64,000 nt of DNA from JABGPL01 sp964387885 (GTDB lineage: Bacteria > Electryoneota > AABM5-125-24 > Hatepunaeales > Hatepunaeaceae). The position numbers and the translations under genes are program-made. Below, in pieces: positions 8,903-20,300 of the stretch. The notes beneath the pieces were generated by a model. The model saw only the letters and a list, made by a program, of their open reading frames with translations, was not told where the DNA came from and searched no databases. The DNA is taken from positions 1 through 64,000 of the forward strand of contig CAYLYZ010000012.1 in assembly GCA_964387885.1 (NCBI GenBank). Direction: 5' to 3'. Positions within the stretch are counted from its first letter, which is position 1, and each line of letters starts with the position of its first letter.

Positions 8903-10051
8903 TCAGAATCTCACAGTAGCAGTAAGTTCCACCCTGGTTTTTGACTTTTGCACTGCTTTTTCCCCAAGTGCTTCCCGTTCTATTTCGGTTTCAAACCATA
9001 TTACTCGGGGTTGAATATCAAGCCCCCAAATAGTCTTGTTGAGCATCAGGTGCCAGGCTGTTCGCAGGGCTTTTGAATCTTTAAATGCCAAGATCTTTTG
9101 TTCGTGAACTCCACTCTGGTATTTACCAGTCAGTCGGAATCCGTAATATTCTGCCGCAGCCATAACATCCATGTATGTTGCCTCATGAATACCGCTACGT
9201 TCAGTAAACCCATAACTGACTTGAAGGACACTATTGCAATATTCGGAGAAACTTATCTTGTTCGTCACACCCCATAAAGATTCATCGGTGTACAAAGAGT
9301 CAGGATCTGGTTTCTTCTCCTTGTCCCCATATCGATAGGGCAATCCAAAATCTCCGTCCAATTCATACTCAATTCCTTCCCAGTTAAACCTGGCGTTGAG
9401 ACCAAAAAGGTATGAATAATGATCAATCGCGTGTGGTTCAGGCTGATACGATTCATTGAACTCGAGCTTATAACCATCTACATCGTCTGTATGGAATGTT
9501 GCTCGAGGAGTCACCAGCAGCATTTCATTAAATAGTTGAACAGGAACCTGCAATTTGGCACCGTTTAGAGCCGATACTCTGTCATTGAAGACTCCGTCTC
9601 TTGGATCATAAATTCTGAAATCAATCACCTCCAACGCGGTATACAGGTCCCACATTGCATTGCCTGCCTGGGGAATCTTTCCGAGTATAACCTGCGCATA
9701 TGGCGTGTTCCAGTTAATGTATGCCTCCTGCAAACCGGGTTTCAAACCTTCAGAGCTGTTTATGTCCTGGTGCATAACCGATTTAATCCCGGAGCGTAGA
9801 GTTATTCCACCTGTGATCATATCAGAGTCGGTAAGTTTAAATTTCAGCCCGATCTTATAGCCCAATCGTGTCAGGTTGTCAGTTTGAGTTTTTTTCCATG
9901 TGCCAGGTTCACCTGTTATTGTAAAATCGGTGAATTCTTTATTCACTTCATTACGCTGGCGAAATGAAACCAAACCGAACCAATCTGTGATCTCAGCATG
10001 CAAGCTGCCGACATAGATCAGAAGCAGCACAATTGTGAGTAAGCCCTTCAT
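8903..10051 (-). CDS. Porin-like outer-membrane beta-barrel protein
   Basis: 382 aa from the ATG at 10051, chosen because GAGGACACT precedes it and a clean signal peptide follows (MKGLLTIVLLLIYVGSLHAE, cleavage after Ala). The upstream in-frame extension is encoded by palindromic repeat DNA. The mature chain is built of alternating polar/hydrophobic strands with aromatic girdles and ends in the strand LTATVRF with a terminal Phe, typical of barrels folded by BamA. No named family is recognised. It may be a general porin or uncharacterised barrel. Confidence 0.7.
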   Translation of the reverse strand: MKGLLTIVLLLIYVGSLHAEITDWFGLVSFRQRNEVNKEFTDFTITGEPGTWKKTQTDNLTRLGYKIGLKFKLTDSDMITGGITLRSGIKSVMHQDINSSEGLKPGLQEAYINWNTPYAQVILGKIPQAGNAMWDLYTALEVIDFRIYDPRDGVFNDRVSALNGAKLQVPVQLFNEMLLVTPRATFHTDDVDGYKLEFNESYQPEPHAIDHYSYLFGLNARFNWEGIEYELDGDFGLPYRYGDKEKKPDPDSLYTDESLWGVTNKISFSEYCNSVLQVSYGFTERSGIHEATYMDVMAAAEYYGFRLTGKYQSGVHEQKILAFKDSKALRTAWHLMLNKTIWGLDIQPRVIWFETEIEREALGEKAVQKSKTRVELTATVRF

Positions 10052-10105
10052 AGTGTCCTCAAAAGTTTTGTTACTTATTTGCTCAAGTCTCATGCCCCCC
10101 AAATC

Positions 10106-10171
10106 GGGGAGGACGGACATTCCCGTCCGTCATTCAGTTTCGCATAAGCGGACAAGGGTGTCCGCGCTCCC
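10106..10171. repeat. BIME-like hairpin pair (GGGGAG...CTCCC type)
   Basis: Two hairpins in inverted arrangement. The first is GGGGAG followed by GACGGACATTCCCGTCCGTC (10112-10131). The second is GCGGACAAGGGTGTCCGC (10148-10165) followed by CTCCC. The same pair architecture recurs at 45262-45329 and 23481-23670, with related single copies at 34530, 36017 and 51014. Confidence 0.75.
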
Positions 10172-10332
10172 TTGCATCGATAGACCGTACTACCTTGCGT
10201 TAAAAGATTGTAACAGCGAAACATGAGTTATTAAAAAGGTAAATTTCTTATATCTCTATTTCAGTTTCTGTCCATCAAACTGATGAAGAAACTGGAATAT
10301 ATAACATCCCGAATCAATCCTCCGGATGAATA

Positions 10333-11598
10333 TTAAGCTTTTCTTGTATTTTTGTAAAGATCATTTTCACCTTCGCTTTTTGCGATGATGGCAGTTCCTA
10401 TGCTGTCACTGGTTACATTTGTCATCGTTCTGAACATATCTAAAGGTCTGTCTACAGCGAGCATAGTCCCAATAATCAGTGCAACGTCAGTATCCTTGAA
10501 TCCTACCGCCTGGGTTACAATAAATATCATCACAAGGCCAGCGCTTGGAATTCCCGCTGCACCAATTGAAGCCAGGAGTGCGGTCAACACGACAATAAAC
10601 TGCTGGGACAGAGTTAGTTCAATACCGAGAACCTGACTGATGAAGATTACTCCGGCGCATTCATACAAGGCAGTACCATCCATGTTAATGGTTGCACCCA
10701 TTGGCAGCACGAAGCTGGATATCTTATTTGAAACACCCACGTTTTCCTCAACACATCTCATCGTAACCGGCAGCGTTGCATTGGATGAACTTGTCGAAAA
10801 TGCTGTTGCCATTGCCGAAGCCATTGCCCGATAATGATGGATGGGATTAATTCGGGTAACAAGAAAGAAGATTATCGGTAGAACAATAATTATATGGATA
10901 GACAATCCCGTTGCAATTGTCGCCATGTATATACCAACTGCTGCGAAGAGATCAAATCCTGAGGTTGCGACTGCCTTGGTAATTAATCCCAATACACCGA
11001 GTGGTGCCAGTTTGATGACCATTTCGGTGATTTTCATTATTGCAGAAAAAAAAGCACCGATTACATTTCGCAAGGTATCTCTATGTTCCGGTTTGATCTT
11101 GGTTATTACCGCTCCGAGGAAAATCGCGAAAAATATAAGTCCAAGCATATCACCCGTAGATGCTGCAGTGATCGGATTCAAAGGGATCATTCGGATCAGA
11201 ATTCCGGCGGGAGATCCCGGAGTTTGAATTGCTGAGGGATCGAAAGTGCTGTTTTCTGGTGCTGGAACACCGACTCCGGGTCGGATGATATTTGTCAGCA
11301 TTAAACCAATAATAATTGCGAACAAACTTGTTGTCAGGTAATATAAAAATGTCTTTCCACCCAATCGACCGAGGCTTTTCCCATCGCCGATTCCTGAAAC
11401 TCCCATCACGATTGATGAGAAGATCAATGGAACAATAACCATTTTCAGGAGACGGACAAATATTGTCCCCAGCGAAGTAATCATAGTAAAAAACCAGCCA
11501 GTAGGTGTGCCATCGTATACATTCTGGAAAATCACTCCAAAAATAACACCTATACCCATTGCAATAAGAATCTGCCAGTGAAGTTTTAGTTTCATGAT
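10333..11598 (-). CDS. Dicarboxylate/amino-acid:cation symporter (DAACS, GltP/DctA-like)
   Basis: 421 aa from the ATG at 11598, preceded by GGAAGGATC; an in-frame ATG eight codons upstream lacks a better site. Hallmarks of the family: the serine-rich re-entrant loop AFSTSSSNATLP, the conserved MGATINMDGTALYE helix that binds substrate and sodium, and the second re-entrant hairpin SIGAAGIPSAG. The protein imports glutamate, aspartate or C4-dicarboxylates with H+ or Na+ across the inner membrane. It is monocistronic. The precise substrate cannot be assigned. Confidence 0.92.
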   Translation of the reverse strand: MMKLKLHWQILIAMGIGVIFGVIFQNVYDGTPTGWFFTMITSLGTIFVRLLKMVIVPLIFSSIVMGVSGIGDGKSLGRLGGKTFLYYLTTSLFAIIIGLMLTNIIRPGVGVPAPENSTFDPSAIQTPGSPAGILIRMIPLNPITAASTGDMLGLIFFAIFLGAVITKIKPEHRDTLRNVIGAFFSAIMKITEMVIKLAPLGVLGLITKAVATSGFDLFAAVGIYMATIATGLSIHIIIVLPIIFFLVTRINPIHHYRAMASAMATAFSTSSSNATLPVTMRCVEENVGVSNKISSFVLPMGATINMDGTALYECAGVIFISQVLGIELTLSQQFIVVLTALLASIGAAGIPSAGLVMIFIVTQAVGFKDTDVALIIGTMLAVDRPLDMFRTMTNVTSDSIGTAIIAKSEGENDLYKNTRKA

Positions 11599-11887
11599 CC
11601 TTCCAAAGTTGTCGATTTTCATCCTCGTTTAGAGCGGGGATTTTTTCAGATTAAAAATCTGTTGATTATCAAACCGGTCTTTTAAAAATACCAAGACAGA
11701 TAAAGATAAACAATGCTGAGTCGATAATCAAGTGTAACTGAAGATGTGGAGGATGAGCTTTATATCTTAACACGCAAACTTGGGATTAATGACTGATTTC
11801 GCAAGCAGCTCTGATCCTTGTGGTCAGGGCTGCTTGCGTTCCAGAATGTTTTGACGACGTACGTTCCTATACTCTTTCAACATCGTA
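11599..11887. other. Intergenic: 56-bp dispersed repeat and a conserved-loop hairpin
   Basis: Bases 11708-11763 match 14367-14422 at 51 of 56 positions in the same orientation. Bases 11800-11838 form a 15-bp hairpin (CGCAAGCAGCTCTGA pairing with TCAGGGCTGCTTGCG) whose loop region reads CCTTGTGG. The same loop in a different stem occurs at 27606-27626. No gene is seen. Confidence 0.6.
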
Positions 11888-13741
11888 CTATTTTATAAGC
11901 ATCACCTTCTGTATAAGCATCTGCTCAGATGCTCTCATCTGAACGAAGTATAATCCTGTCGGTAGACCGCTGGCGTTTAAGGGTGTAGTGTGTATACCGG
12001 GTTGCTGATGACCTTCGAATAAAGTGGTTATTTGTTGTCCGGAAAGATTGTAAACCTGCATCGATATCTGATCCGGATAAGGTAGACCGTATCTGATTGT
12101 GGTTGTTGAGTTGAAAGGATTTGGAGTTGGGTTGAAAAGGATGAATTTATCCGGGATATCCCCGGTGAGTTTATCAAATACAGAATCACCTTCTACACCG
12201 GTTCCGATCAGCACAACTTTTTTCTCACCAATATAAATATTATCGGTAGTGATAGTTAGAGTGTCACAGTATTCTCCAACATATTCAGGTGAAAATGTTA
12301 TCTGAACATTTACAGAATCACCAGAACCGAAGGTTATCTCGTTCTCAAAATTGGTGGTAAAGTAATCACTGTGGGTTGACATATCCGTAATTGTAATTTC
12401 ACTTTCAACCCCTAGTTTGATGTATTTAATATACAAATCAATGTCATTTTGCTCGCCAGGTCTAAACTCTCCAAAATTGACGGTACCATTACCCCACCCA
12501 TTTATTAAATCCAATTCCACAAAAATATAAGTATAGGCTGAGCCAGACATTTCTCCGTTTTCATTATCACCGAAAGCTCCCACAATCACAAAATCATCGG
12601 TTATGGAAACTGAAATTCCGAAACGGTCACGCGCCACTCCATCACTGGCGATCACCTTTCCCTTTGGAACCCAATTTTCGTTTTCACGGTCAAAGATATA
12701 TGCAGAACCCGAATCTTCTCCATTATCATCGTCAAAATAAGATCCTACAATCGCCCAATCATCGGTTAAGGAAACTGAATACCCGAAATAGTCCTCTGCC
12801 GCGCCATCACCAGCGGTTACCTTTTCCTGTTGAATCCAATCCTGTTCCTCTCGTAAAAAGAAATAAGCAGAACCGGAATTTTCTCCGCGATCATCGTCGT
12901 GTAGAGCTCCAACCACCGCATTAACACCACACAGGGACACTGAACCTCCGAAACGGTCATCTGCTTCACCATCATCGGGGGTTATCTTATTTTGTTGAAT
13001 CCAATTTGGGCCATCTTGGACAAAGATATATGCAGAGCCGGAATTTTCTCCGTTGTCATCATCACTTGAAGCTCCAACAATCACAGAAACACCGTTTATG
13101 CAAACTGAAACCCCGAAATAGTCTTCTGCTTCACCATCATTAGCGGTTATCTTTGCCTGTTGAACCCAATCCTCACCATCTGGTTCACGGGAAAAGATAT
13201 AAGCTGAACCGGAGAGTTCTCCACTATCATCATCTTGTGGGGTCCCGACAATCGCATAATTACCGTTTATGGAAACTGAAACTCCGAATCTGTCCCATTG
13301 AGCAGCATCATCAGCGGTTATCTTATCCTGTTGAATCCAATCTTCCCCATCACGTACAAAAATATATGCAGAACCTGAATCTTCTCCGTCATCACTATCA
13401 TCCATTGGAGCCCCAACAATCGCATAATTACCATTTATGGAAACTGAATTCCCGAAAAGATCTGCTGCCTCACCATCATTAGCGGTTAGTTTTTCCTGCT
13501 GAATCCAATCCGCACCCTCACGATGAAAGATGTAAGCAGAACCTGATCCATCACCGTTATCATCATCATAGGGGGAGCCCACCAGAGCATAATCACCGCT
13601 AATGGAAACTCTAAGACCGAAATAGTCTCCTTCAGCACCATCATCGGGGATTAACTTTACTTCATGCTCTCGGATAGCATAAGCAGTTTGAAAAAGTGAA
13701 AAGAAAAGGATGAAGACAATAATTAGATAATTTTGTTTCAT
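11888..13741 (-). CDS. Exported seven-repeat FG-GAP propeller protein with type IX-like sorting domain
   Basis: 617 aa with a signal peptide ending QTAYA. AGGAGGAAGTATC precedes the ATG. Seven repeats of about 57 residues follow, each with a DDG-E-D-FG-SVSI pattern, an AIVGA strand, DDDNGE-SGSAYIF and WIQQ-K. Seven blades predict one closed integrin-type propeller. A domain of about 100 residues (choice-of-anchor type, FxPEYVGEY) precedes the C-terminal sorting domain NPTPNPFNSTTTIRYGL, which ends GLYFVQMRASEQM and a basic tail. The acidic DxDxNG loops look calcium-binding. The repeats are also similar in DNA, so recombination between them is plausible. Likely a cell-surface adhesion or structural protein; no enzyme motif is seen. 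Confidence 0.85.
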   Translation of the reverse strand: MKQNYLIIVFILFFSLFQTAYAIREHEVKLIPDDGAEGDYFGLRVSISGDYALVGSPYDDDNGDGSGSAYIFHREGADWIQQEKLTANDGEAADLFGNSVSINGNYAIVGAPMDDSDDGEDSGSAYIFVRDGEDWIQQDKITADDAAQWDRFGVSVSINGNYAIVGTPQDDDSGELSGSAYIFSREPDGEDWVQQAKITANDGEAEDYFGVSVCINGVSVIVGASSDDDNGENSGSAYIFVQDGPNWIQQNKITPDDGEADDRFGGSVSLCGVNAVVGALHDDDRGENSGSAYFFLREEQDWIQQEKVTAGDGAAEDYFGYSVSLTDDWAIVGSYFDDDNGEDSGSAYIFDRENENWVPKGKVIASDGVARDRFGISVSITDDFVIVGAFGDNENGEMSGSAYTYIFVELDLINGWGNGTVNFGEFRPGEQNDIDLYIKYIKLGVESEITITDMSTHSDYFTTNFENEITFGSGDSVNVQITFSPEYVGEYCDTLTITTDNIYIGEKKVVLIGTGVEGDSVFDKLTGDIPDKFILFNPTPNPFNSTTTIRYGLPYPDQISMQVYNLSGQQITTLFEGHQQPGIHTTPLNASGLPTGLYFVQMRASEQMLIQKVMLIK

Positions 13742-14645
13742 GATACTTCCTCCTGTTTAAAGTGTAAGTTTACCAAAAGGAATTGATCATAGACTATTGT
13801 TTGGAATCTGTATATCACGGGGGAAAGTCTAAGTCACCCCAATTTTAAAGGAAATATAGATTATCATTTTGGGAATTCCAAACTTAATTACATGATTTTC
13901 TTGTTTTCGTACAACAATATATTTCTCTAATCCTGTCAAATTCCTGGTAAAGTGAAAATTAAGTCAGGTTCTGAAATAAGTGTATTTTCTGAATTTTTTG
14001 CATTATTTGAATTCAGGGCGCACTTCAAAGTATTAAGGAATAAGAACCGGTACAGTCTGGTTAACTTTTTGTTCATTTCTTTATCTACTCGTATTGCCTA
14101 AAGTGAATCAATTTGTTGTGTTTTTTAGGTTTGATTTTGCTATCTTTATTCATTCGCTAATTCAAAACAAATGAGGATAATAACCGCCGTCCGAATCCTC
14201 GTATTCCGAGGCTTTTAAGACCGACCATTTTTGTAAACCTATTCGGCTTCACTTTGGCAATTACATTCAATCACGTTCGCATCTTTGGCGGCTCTCTGAC
14301 CTTAAGTGTACCGGGAGCTTGCTGAATATCAAGATGGTTTTTCAATAGGATTGGACAGGTTGATAAAAACAATGCTGCGTCGATTATCAAGCGTAACAGA
14401 AGTTGTGGAGGATGAGCTTTATACTCAATCGTGATAACTTATCTAAAAGAGTACGATTTTCGGGAACAAGTTCTCTTTGGGATCGTTTATTGAATTCACA
14501 GAGTTTATCCATATTCTCAATATCAGAATGTGCATTTTTAAAACTGATATTAAGCTGTCACTAAAGTCACTAACTAAGTTTTCAGCTGTAAATGAACTTG
14601 TTTTATTTGTCTTTTTAGCTTATCTTTATATGGTTAGACTATTTT
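13742..14645. other. 904-bp gene-poor gap upstream of tRNA-Arg
   Basis: No convincing coding region on either strand. It contains the second copy of the 56-bp dispersed repeat (14367-14422) and a small CCTCG/CGAGG hairpin near 14197. The rest is AT-rich and unassigned. Confidence 0.5.
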
Positions 14646-14719
14646 GCGCCCGTAGCTCAATTGGATAGAGCAGCGGCCTTCTAAGCCGCAGGTTTCGCGT
14701 TCGAGCCGCGACGGGCGTA
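14646..14719 (+). tRNA. tRNA-Arg (anticodon TCT)
   Basis: Folds into a full cloverleaf: acceptor GCGCCCG/CGGGCGT (terminal G-U), D arm GCTC/GAGC, anticodon stem GCGGC/GCCGC with loop CTTCTAA, and T arm TCGCG/CGCGA with TTCGAGC. The anticodon TCT reads AGA/AGG. No CCA is encoded. A run of eight T residues follows a few bases later, and lon starts 44 bp downstream. Confidence 0.95.
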
Positions 14720-14762
14720 CGATTTTTTTTGTAGTAATTTAGAAAAACTAAACAAAGTTGTA

Positions 14763-17180
14763 ATGTCGATAAAGAAAACTGAAATACATGAAGCTGAGAT
14801 AAAAGCTCCGGATAAACTCCCTGTGTTACCGCTACGTGATTTGGTCGTATTCCCGCATATGGTTGTGCCTCTTGTTATTGGTCGTGAAGGGACGTTGGCA
14901 GCGGTTGATGATGGAATGCTCAATGGTCGGATGATCCTGCTTGTTGCTCAGAAAGAACCAGGTGATGAGGAGCCTACAGCTTCCGGTATGTACCGGGTAG
15001 GCGTACTTGGTCGGATTGTCCAAATGGTGAAATTACCGAATGGTCTGGCGAAAGTCCTTGTTGAAGGTTTGATCCGAGCGAAGGTTGTGAGGTACCAGAA
15101 GCGTAGTAATTATTTACAAGCAAAGTACACGATTTATACAAAGAGTGACGAGGTCTCACCTCGAATTGAAGCTGCTCACCGTCATCTCAGCACGCTTTTT
15201 AAAGAATACATAACTTTGAGTCGTCAGATTCCTGATGAGATCACAATGACAATTGATCAGATTTCAAATTCAAGACATCTGGCAGATTTTGTTGCGATTC
15301 ATCTGGGTCATGATCTTAGGAAGAAACAGAAGGTTCTTGAATCATCTGATATTTATAAACTCCTTGTACAATTGTCATCGGAACTTCAGCATGAAATTGA
15401 AATTCTGACAATTGAACAGAATATTGAAGGTCAGGTTAAGGAGAAGATCACAAAGTCTCAGCGAGCCTATTATCTGCAGGAACAAATCCGAACGATAAAA
15501 AAAGAACTCGGTGAAGATCCCGATGAAGATATTTCTGATGTAATAGAATACAGGCGGAAGATAAAAAAAGCGAAGATGTCAAAGGAAGCCAATAAAAAGG
15601 CTGATGAAGAGCTTAAGCGCCTCATGAATACTCCGATGATGTCCCCTGAAGCAACTGTAATTCGCACTTATCTCGATTGGTTAATAGACGTCCCCTGGTA
15701 CAAAACCACAAAAGATAACACTGACATTGGGAAAGCCTCGACGATTCTCGATGAGGATCATTATGGTTTGGAAAAACCTAAAGAGAGAATACTTGAACAT
15801 CTTGCAGTTCTTGCTCTTGCTGGAAAAATGCGTGGTCCCATCCTTTGTCTTGTAGGACCTCCCGGAGTAGGCAAGACTTCGCTCGGAAAATCAGTAGCAC
15901 GTGCCCTTAATCGGGAATTTGTACGGGTTTCTTTAGGTGGTGTAAGAGATGAGGCTGAAATTCGAGGTCATCGCAGAACTTATATTGGTGCATTGCCGGG
16001 TCGTATTGTTCAATCGATGAAAAAGGCGGGATCCGTCAATCCGGTTTTCCTGCTCGATGAAATTGACAAGATGAGTACCGACTTCAGAGGTGATCCTTCT
16101 TCTGCAATGCTTGAAGTTCTCGATTCTGACCAAAATCACACGTTTTCGGATCATTATCTCGAAGTAGATTATGACCTTTCACAAGTTCTATTCATAACAA
16201 CCGCCAATTATCAGGAAGCGATTCCATGGGCTTTACAGGACAGGATGGAAATAATCCGACTGCCCGGATATCTTCACCAGGAAAAATTTGAGATTGCCCG
16301 TAGATTTCTCATCCCGAAACAAATGGAATTTAACGGTCTTAAAGAAAAAGATGTTGATATATCCGACGATTCCGTAAATGCGATAATTGAGCGTTACACT
16401 CGCGAGGCAGGAGTGAGAGATCTTGAACGGCAGATTGCAAAGGTGCTGCGTAAGTCTGCTCGTGAGATAATGGAAAAACCTAAACGCAAGAAGCCCTTGA
16501 AGATTGGCGTGAAGAAAGTTTCAAAGATGCTGGGAGTAGAACCTCACGACCGGCAGATCGCCGATGGTAAGGACAGGATAGGCGCAGCTGTTGGGTTGGC
16601 ATGGACGGCAACGGGTGGTGAATTGCTTATGATAGAATCCGAATCGATGACCGGCAAAGGAACTTTAACCCTTACCGGATCACTCGGTGATGTAATGCAG
16701 GAATCTGCTCGTGCAGCCCTTACATCGGTACGCAGCAGGGCAGATCAAATTGGATTTAAGGATGAGGAATTTCTAAAAAAGGAAGTCCATGTTCACTTCC
16801 CGGAAGGTGCAGTATCAAAGGATGGACCTTCCGCAGGGATAACAATAGCAGTTGCACTTGCCTCTAATTTTTCGAGACGACCCGTTCGTGGTGATGTCGC
16901 AATGACCGGTGAAATTACACTGCGAGGTGAAGTTCTACCCATTGGTGGACTCAGGGAAAAATTGATGGCAGCAGTTCGAGCAGATGTTAAAACGGTCATT
17001 ATTCCTGAACGAAATCAAAGGGAATTAAGTGAAGTACCTGACGACGTTCTCAAACCGCTCGAAATTATTCCCGTAAAAACTATAGACAACGTTTTTGACG
17101 TTATGTTGCTGCCGGTTGATTCGAAGATAAAATCTGCGGCTACAAAAAGAAAGACTCGAAAGACATCAGCCAGAAAATAG
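14763..17180 (+). CDS. lon: ATP-dependent protease Lon
   Basis: 805 aa, normal for LonA. N-terminal substrate-binding domain beginning KLPVLPLRDLVVFPHMVVPL, a coiled-coil middle with QAYYLQEQ-like RAYYLQEQIRTIKKELGE, the AAA+ module with Walker A GPPGVGKTS and Walker B FLLDEIDKM, and the peptidase domain with catalytic Ser690 in KDGPSAG and Lys733 in GLREKLMAA. The 43-residue Ser-Lys spacing equals that of the E. coli enzyme. A basic Lys/Arg tail ends the protein. Degrades misfolded and regulatory proteins in the cytoplasm. Probably transcribed alone; a terminator-like hairpin follows. Confidence 0.98.
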   Translation: MSIKKTEIHEAEIKAPDKLPVLPLRDLVVFPHMVVPLVIGREGTLAAVDDGMLNGRMILLVAQKEPGDEEPTASGMYRVGVLGRIVQMVKLPNGLAKVLVEGLIRAKVVRYQKRSNYLQAKYTIYTKSDEVSPRIEAAHRHLSTLFKEYITLSRQIPDEITMTIDQISNSRHLADFVAIHLGHDLRKKQKVLESSDIYKLLVQLSSELQHEIEILTIEQNIEGQVKEKITKSQRAYYLQEQIRTIKKELGEDPDEDISDVIEYRRKIKKAKMSKEANKKADEELKRLMNTPMMSPEATVIRTYLDWLIDVPWYKTTKDNTDIGKASTILDEDHYGLEKPKERILEHLAVLALAGKMRGPILCLVGPPGVGKTSLGKSVARALNREFVRVSLGGVRDEAEIRGHRRTYIGALPGRIVQSMKKAGSVNPVFLLDEIDKMSTDFRGDPSSAMLEVLDSDQNHTFSDHYLEVDYDLSQVLFITTANYQEAIPWALQDRMEIIRLPGYLHQEKFEIARRFLIPKQMEFNGLKEKDVDISDDSVNAIIERYTREAGVRDLERQIAKVLRKSAREIMEKPKRKKPLKIGVKKVSKMLGVEPHDRQIADGKDRIGAAVGLAWTATGGELLMIESESMTGKGTLTLTGSLGDVMQESARAALTSVRSRADQIGFKDEEFLKKEVHVHFPEGAVSKDGPSAGITIAVALASNFSRRPVRGDVAMTGEITLRGEVLPIGGLREKLMAAVRADVKTVIIPERNQRELSEVPDDVLKPLEIIPVKTIDNVFDVMLLPVDSKIKSAATKRKTRKTSARK

Positions 17181-17233
17181 TTAGCTTATCATAATCCCTG
17201 AATTATATTTTCAGGCTGACGGATATTAAGAGT

Positions 17234-17269
17234 CCGGGATCAAGGAATTAGATTTTTCCCTGATCCCGG
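17234..17269 (+). terminator. Terminator-like hairpin after lon
   Basis: CCGGGATCA (17234-17242) pairs with TGATCCCGG (17261-17269), with further GG/CC pairing inside the loop. TTCTTTCCCCCCTTTT follows. The pyrimidine tract is interrupted, so termination strength is uncertain. Confidence 0.55.
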
Positions 17270-17307
17270 GTTCTTTCCCCCCTTTTAGGATAACTGCGAG
17301 GTGCCCT

Positions 17308-20300
17308 TTGCGAAAAATGTTTGTTCACATCAACCCCATTCTCGCACTGCTAACCCTGACGATATTTGTTCAAATCTCAAACCTCTATGCGTCCAGCATG
17401 GTGGAGGTAGCACTGAGAGATCCGGGTGATCTCGAAATATTGCTGCGAGGTGGATTCGATGTGACATACGTTTCTCATGGGCGGATGGCTGATGTTGTTA
17501 TCCATGATGAAGATGAGCTTGAACGCCTTGGAGGGACAGGTCTCCGTTACCTGATCTCACAGCCAAATCTTGAGCAATATTTTATCGATAGAAACAGACC
17601 CGGCAGGGATCCGATGGGTGGATATCGGACACTTGCCGAGATAGAAGCGGAATTGGAGGATATGCATGCTGATTTTCCCGAAATAATATCCGAACCGATT
17701 TCGATAGGCGAGACGATTGAAGGCAGAAATATCTGGGCTGTAAAGATATCCGACTTTCCGGAAGAAGATCAGGATGAGCCTGAAGTACTTTTTGTATCTC
17801 TTCTCCATGCTCGCGAAGCAATTACCCAGGCTGCATTGATGGAGGTAATGCACATCTTGCTGGAAGGTTATAATCAGGATGAGAGATTGACCAGATTGGT
17901 CGATGAAAGGGAGATTTGGTTCATACCGTGTTTTAACCCTGATGGCTACGCTTATAATGAGGAAATTAATCCTGATGGTGGTGGGATGTGGCGTAAGAAC
18001 AGGCGTGAGAATGAAGATGGATCAATGGGTGTTGATCTTAACAGGAATTGGGGTTTTGAGTGGGGCAGGGATAACCTCGGTTCAGATCCTGACCCGGACT
18101 CCAATACCTATCGAGGAACAGAACCTTTTTCTGAGCCTGAGACCCAGGCTGGTCGGGAGTTTATGAATGAGCGAAACTTCACCGTTTCTGTCTTCTTTCA
18201 TGCGTATGGCAATCTGTGCCTTATCCCACCTGCCTATGATTATGTGCACGTTCCGCATCGAGGTGTTTGCATGGCTCTTGGTGAGAAAATGACGGTCGAG
18301 AGTACTTATCTTGTAGGAACCGGGTGGGAGATCATTTATCTGACGAATGGTGATTCCGACGATTGGATATATGGTTCTGATGAACACGAACTGATATTGC
18401 CATTCACTATCGAGATTGGCAGCAGACGGGATCACTTCTGGCCACCTCAGGATCGAGTGCAACCCTTGATAGATGAGAACATTGAATCAATTCTGACTGC
18501 AATCGAATTCTGCGATAATCCTAACCGGGCATTGCCACCGATACCACCGGATAACGTCGGAGTTGACATTGAAAATGACAGGGAAATCTCAGTATTCTGG
18601 GATATACCTGAGGATGAGGATAATCCTCCTGTAAGTTTTGATATTATGGCTCGAATTCCCGGTGATCCCTATTTTGATGACATTTCAGATAACGAGGGAG
18701 ATTGGGAGCTTTTTGAAGCCTCAAGATCACGATTCAATCCACATAGCGCTCCCGATTGTTTCAGAATGGAAGTAAGACCTGATTTCTCGCTAATAACAAC
18801 AAGTTCCGAATTCATTGCCCCAGAAAGGATTGAAGCCTGGATGAGACTCGATCTCTCCTTTGATAACAATCTTGCAGTTGAGGTTTCTGAAAACGGATAT
18901 GACTGGTTTGCACTGTCGGGTAGAGAGACTCAGGATATTATCAGGGATGAGTATAATCATGGTCCGGGATTGAAGAGAATTGATACAGATGATGGTTGGG
19001 AGCGATTCTGGTGGGATCTTGGAGACTGGGAGGGTCTGCAGGTTAAGCTCAGGTTCCGGCATTATCATTTCCGGAGTGCCGGACGCAATGACAAAATCTA
19101 TATCGATGACATCGGTCCGCTTCCAGGTGTCGAATGGGAAGAGGTCATTGCGGAAAACATTGAAGATGATTCATGGATGGGTGAAATCGGACAAAGAGCC
19201 CGATTCGTTGATTTCTACGTCCGCGGCCACGATGCTGAAGGCGATGTCTCTTTCTGGAGCTTGCCTGAGCAGGTTGAATTTGATATGCCTTCATTTGATC
19301 TCCTCATAAACCAGGGCTGGTCGATGATCAGTGCTCCGATATTGCCGGTGGATTTGAATGTTAGTAACATTTTCAGTGAATTAGTTGAAAGAGAATTACT
19401 CATCATAATGAAAGATGGAAATGGACGTTTTTATGCTCCACAATTTGGATTCAATCAACTTGGTGATTGGGAACCTACACAAGGATACTGGATAAATCTC
19501 ACCGAACAATTCGAGTTGGAATTGATTGGAGAGAGGATTGCAGTAGATACACCAATCCAACTTCACCAGAACTGGAATATGGTGGGATATTTACCTGATC
19601 AGGAATTACCAGCTCCGGAGGCGCTTGTTTCTCTTGAGGAAACGCTTCTCTTTGCCAAGGATGATAATGGCAGATTCTGGTCGATTGAATTTGGATTTAA
19701 TAATATGCCCGAATTTAGACCTGGTGAAGGTTATCTGATAAAATTAAGCGAAGCAGATGAATTGATCTACCCAGGGGAGAATGTAGCCATGACTCCTCGT
19801 GATCCCTTTGAAAATTATCAGGAGTCAGGGTTCCGTCCGCCAAGTCCGGATAACCACAGTCTAATATTGTTGATAAGAGGTCAAATCCCAGACGGGGAGA
19901 TAATTGCAAGAGATACAGAATCTCAAATTGCCGGTGTCGCAGATGTCGAAAATGATCAGGTGAGAGTGGGAATAGCGGTATGGGGGGAGGTAGAACCTGA
20001 TACTGAAGGATATGTGATCGGTGAAGAGTTTGATTTGTACTGGAGACCGAATGCGGGTTCTACAGAATTTCCCTTAGTATTAAGCTTGAATAAGGGTGAC
20101 GAAACATGGCGACTTAACGGCTTTTCAATATTTGAGGCAGAGTATGAAATCAGTGATATTCAACCTCAAGGATTCAAACTTCACTCGGCATACCCAAATC
20201 CATTCAATAGTATAATTACCTTCTCTTACAGTGTATTTGAGCAAACAGATGTAGTATTAGAAATATTTAATTCAGGTGGTAGACTTGTCGATAAGATTCA

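Noticed and set aside
12664..13482. Open frames rich in His, Asn and Pro antisense to the FG-GAP gene
   Set aside because: They are mirror readings of the acidic repeat DNA of the real gene on the other strand.
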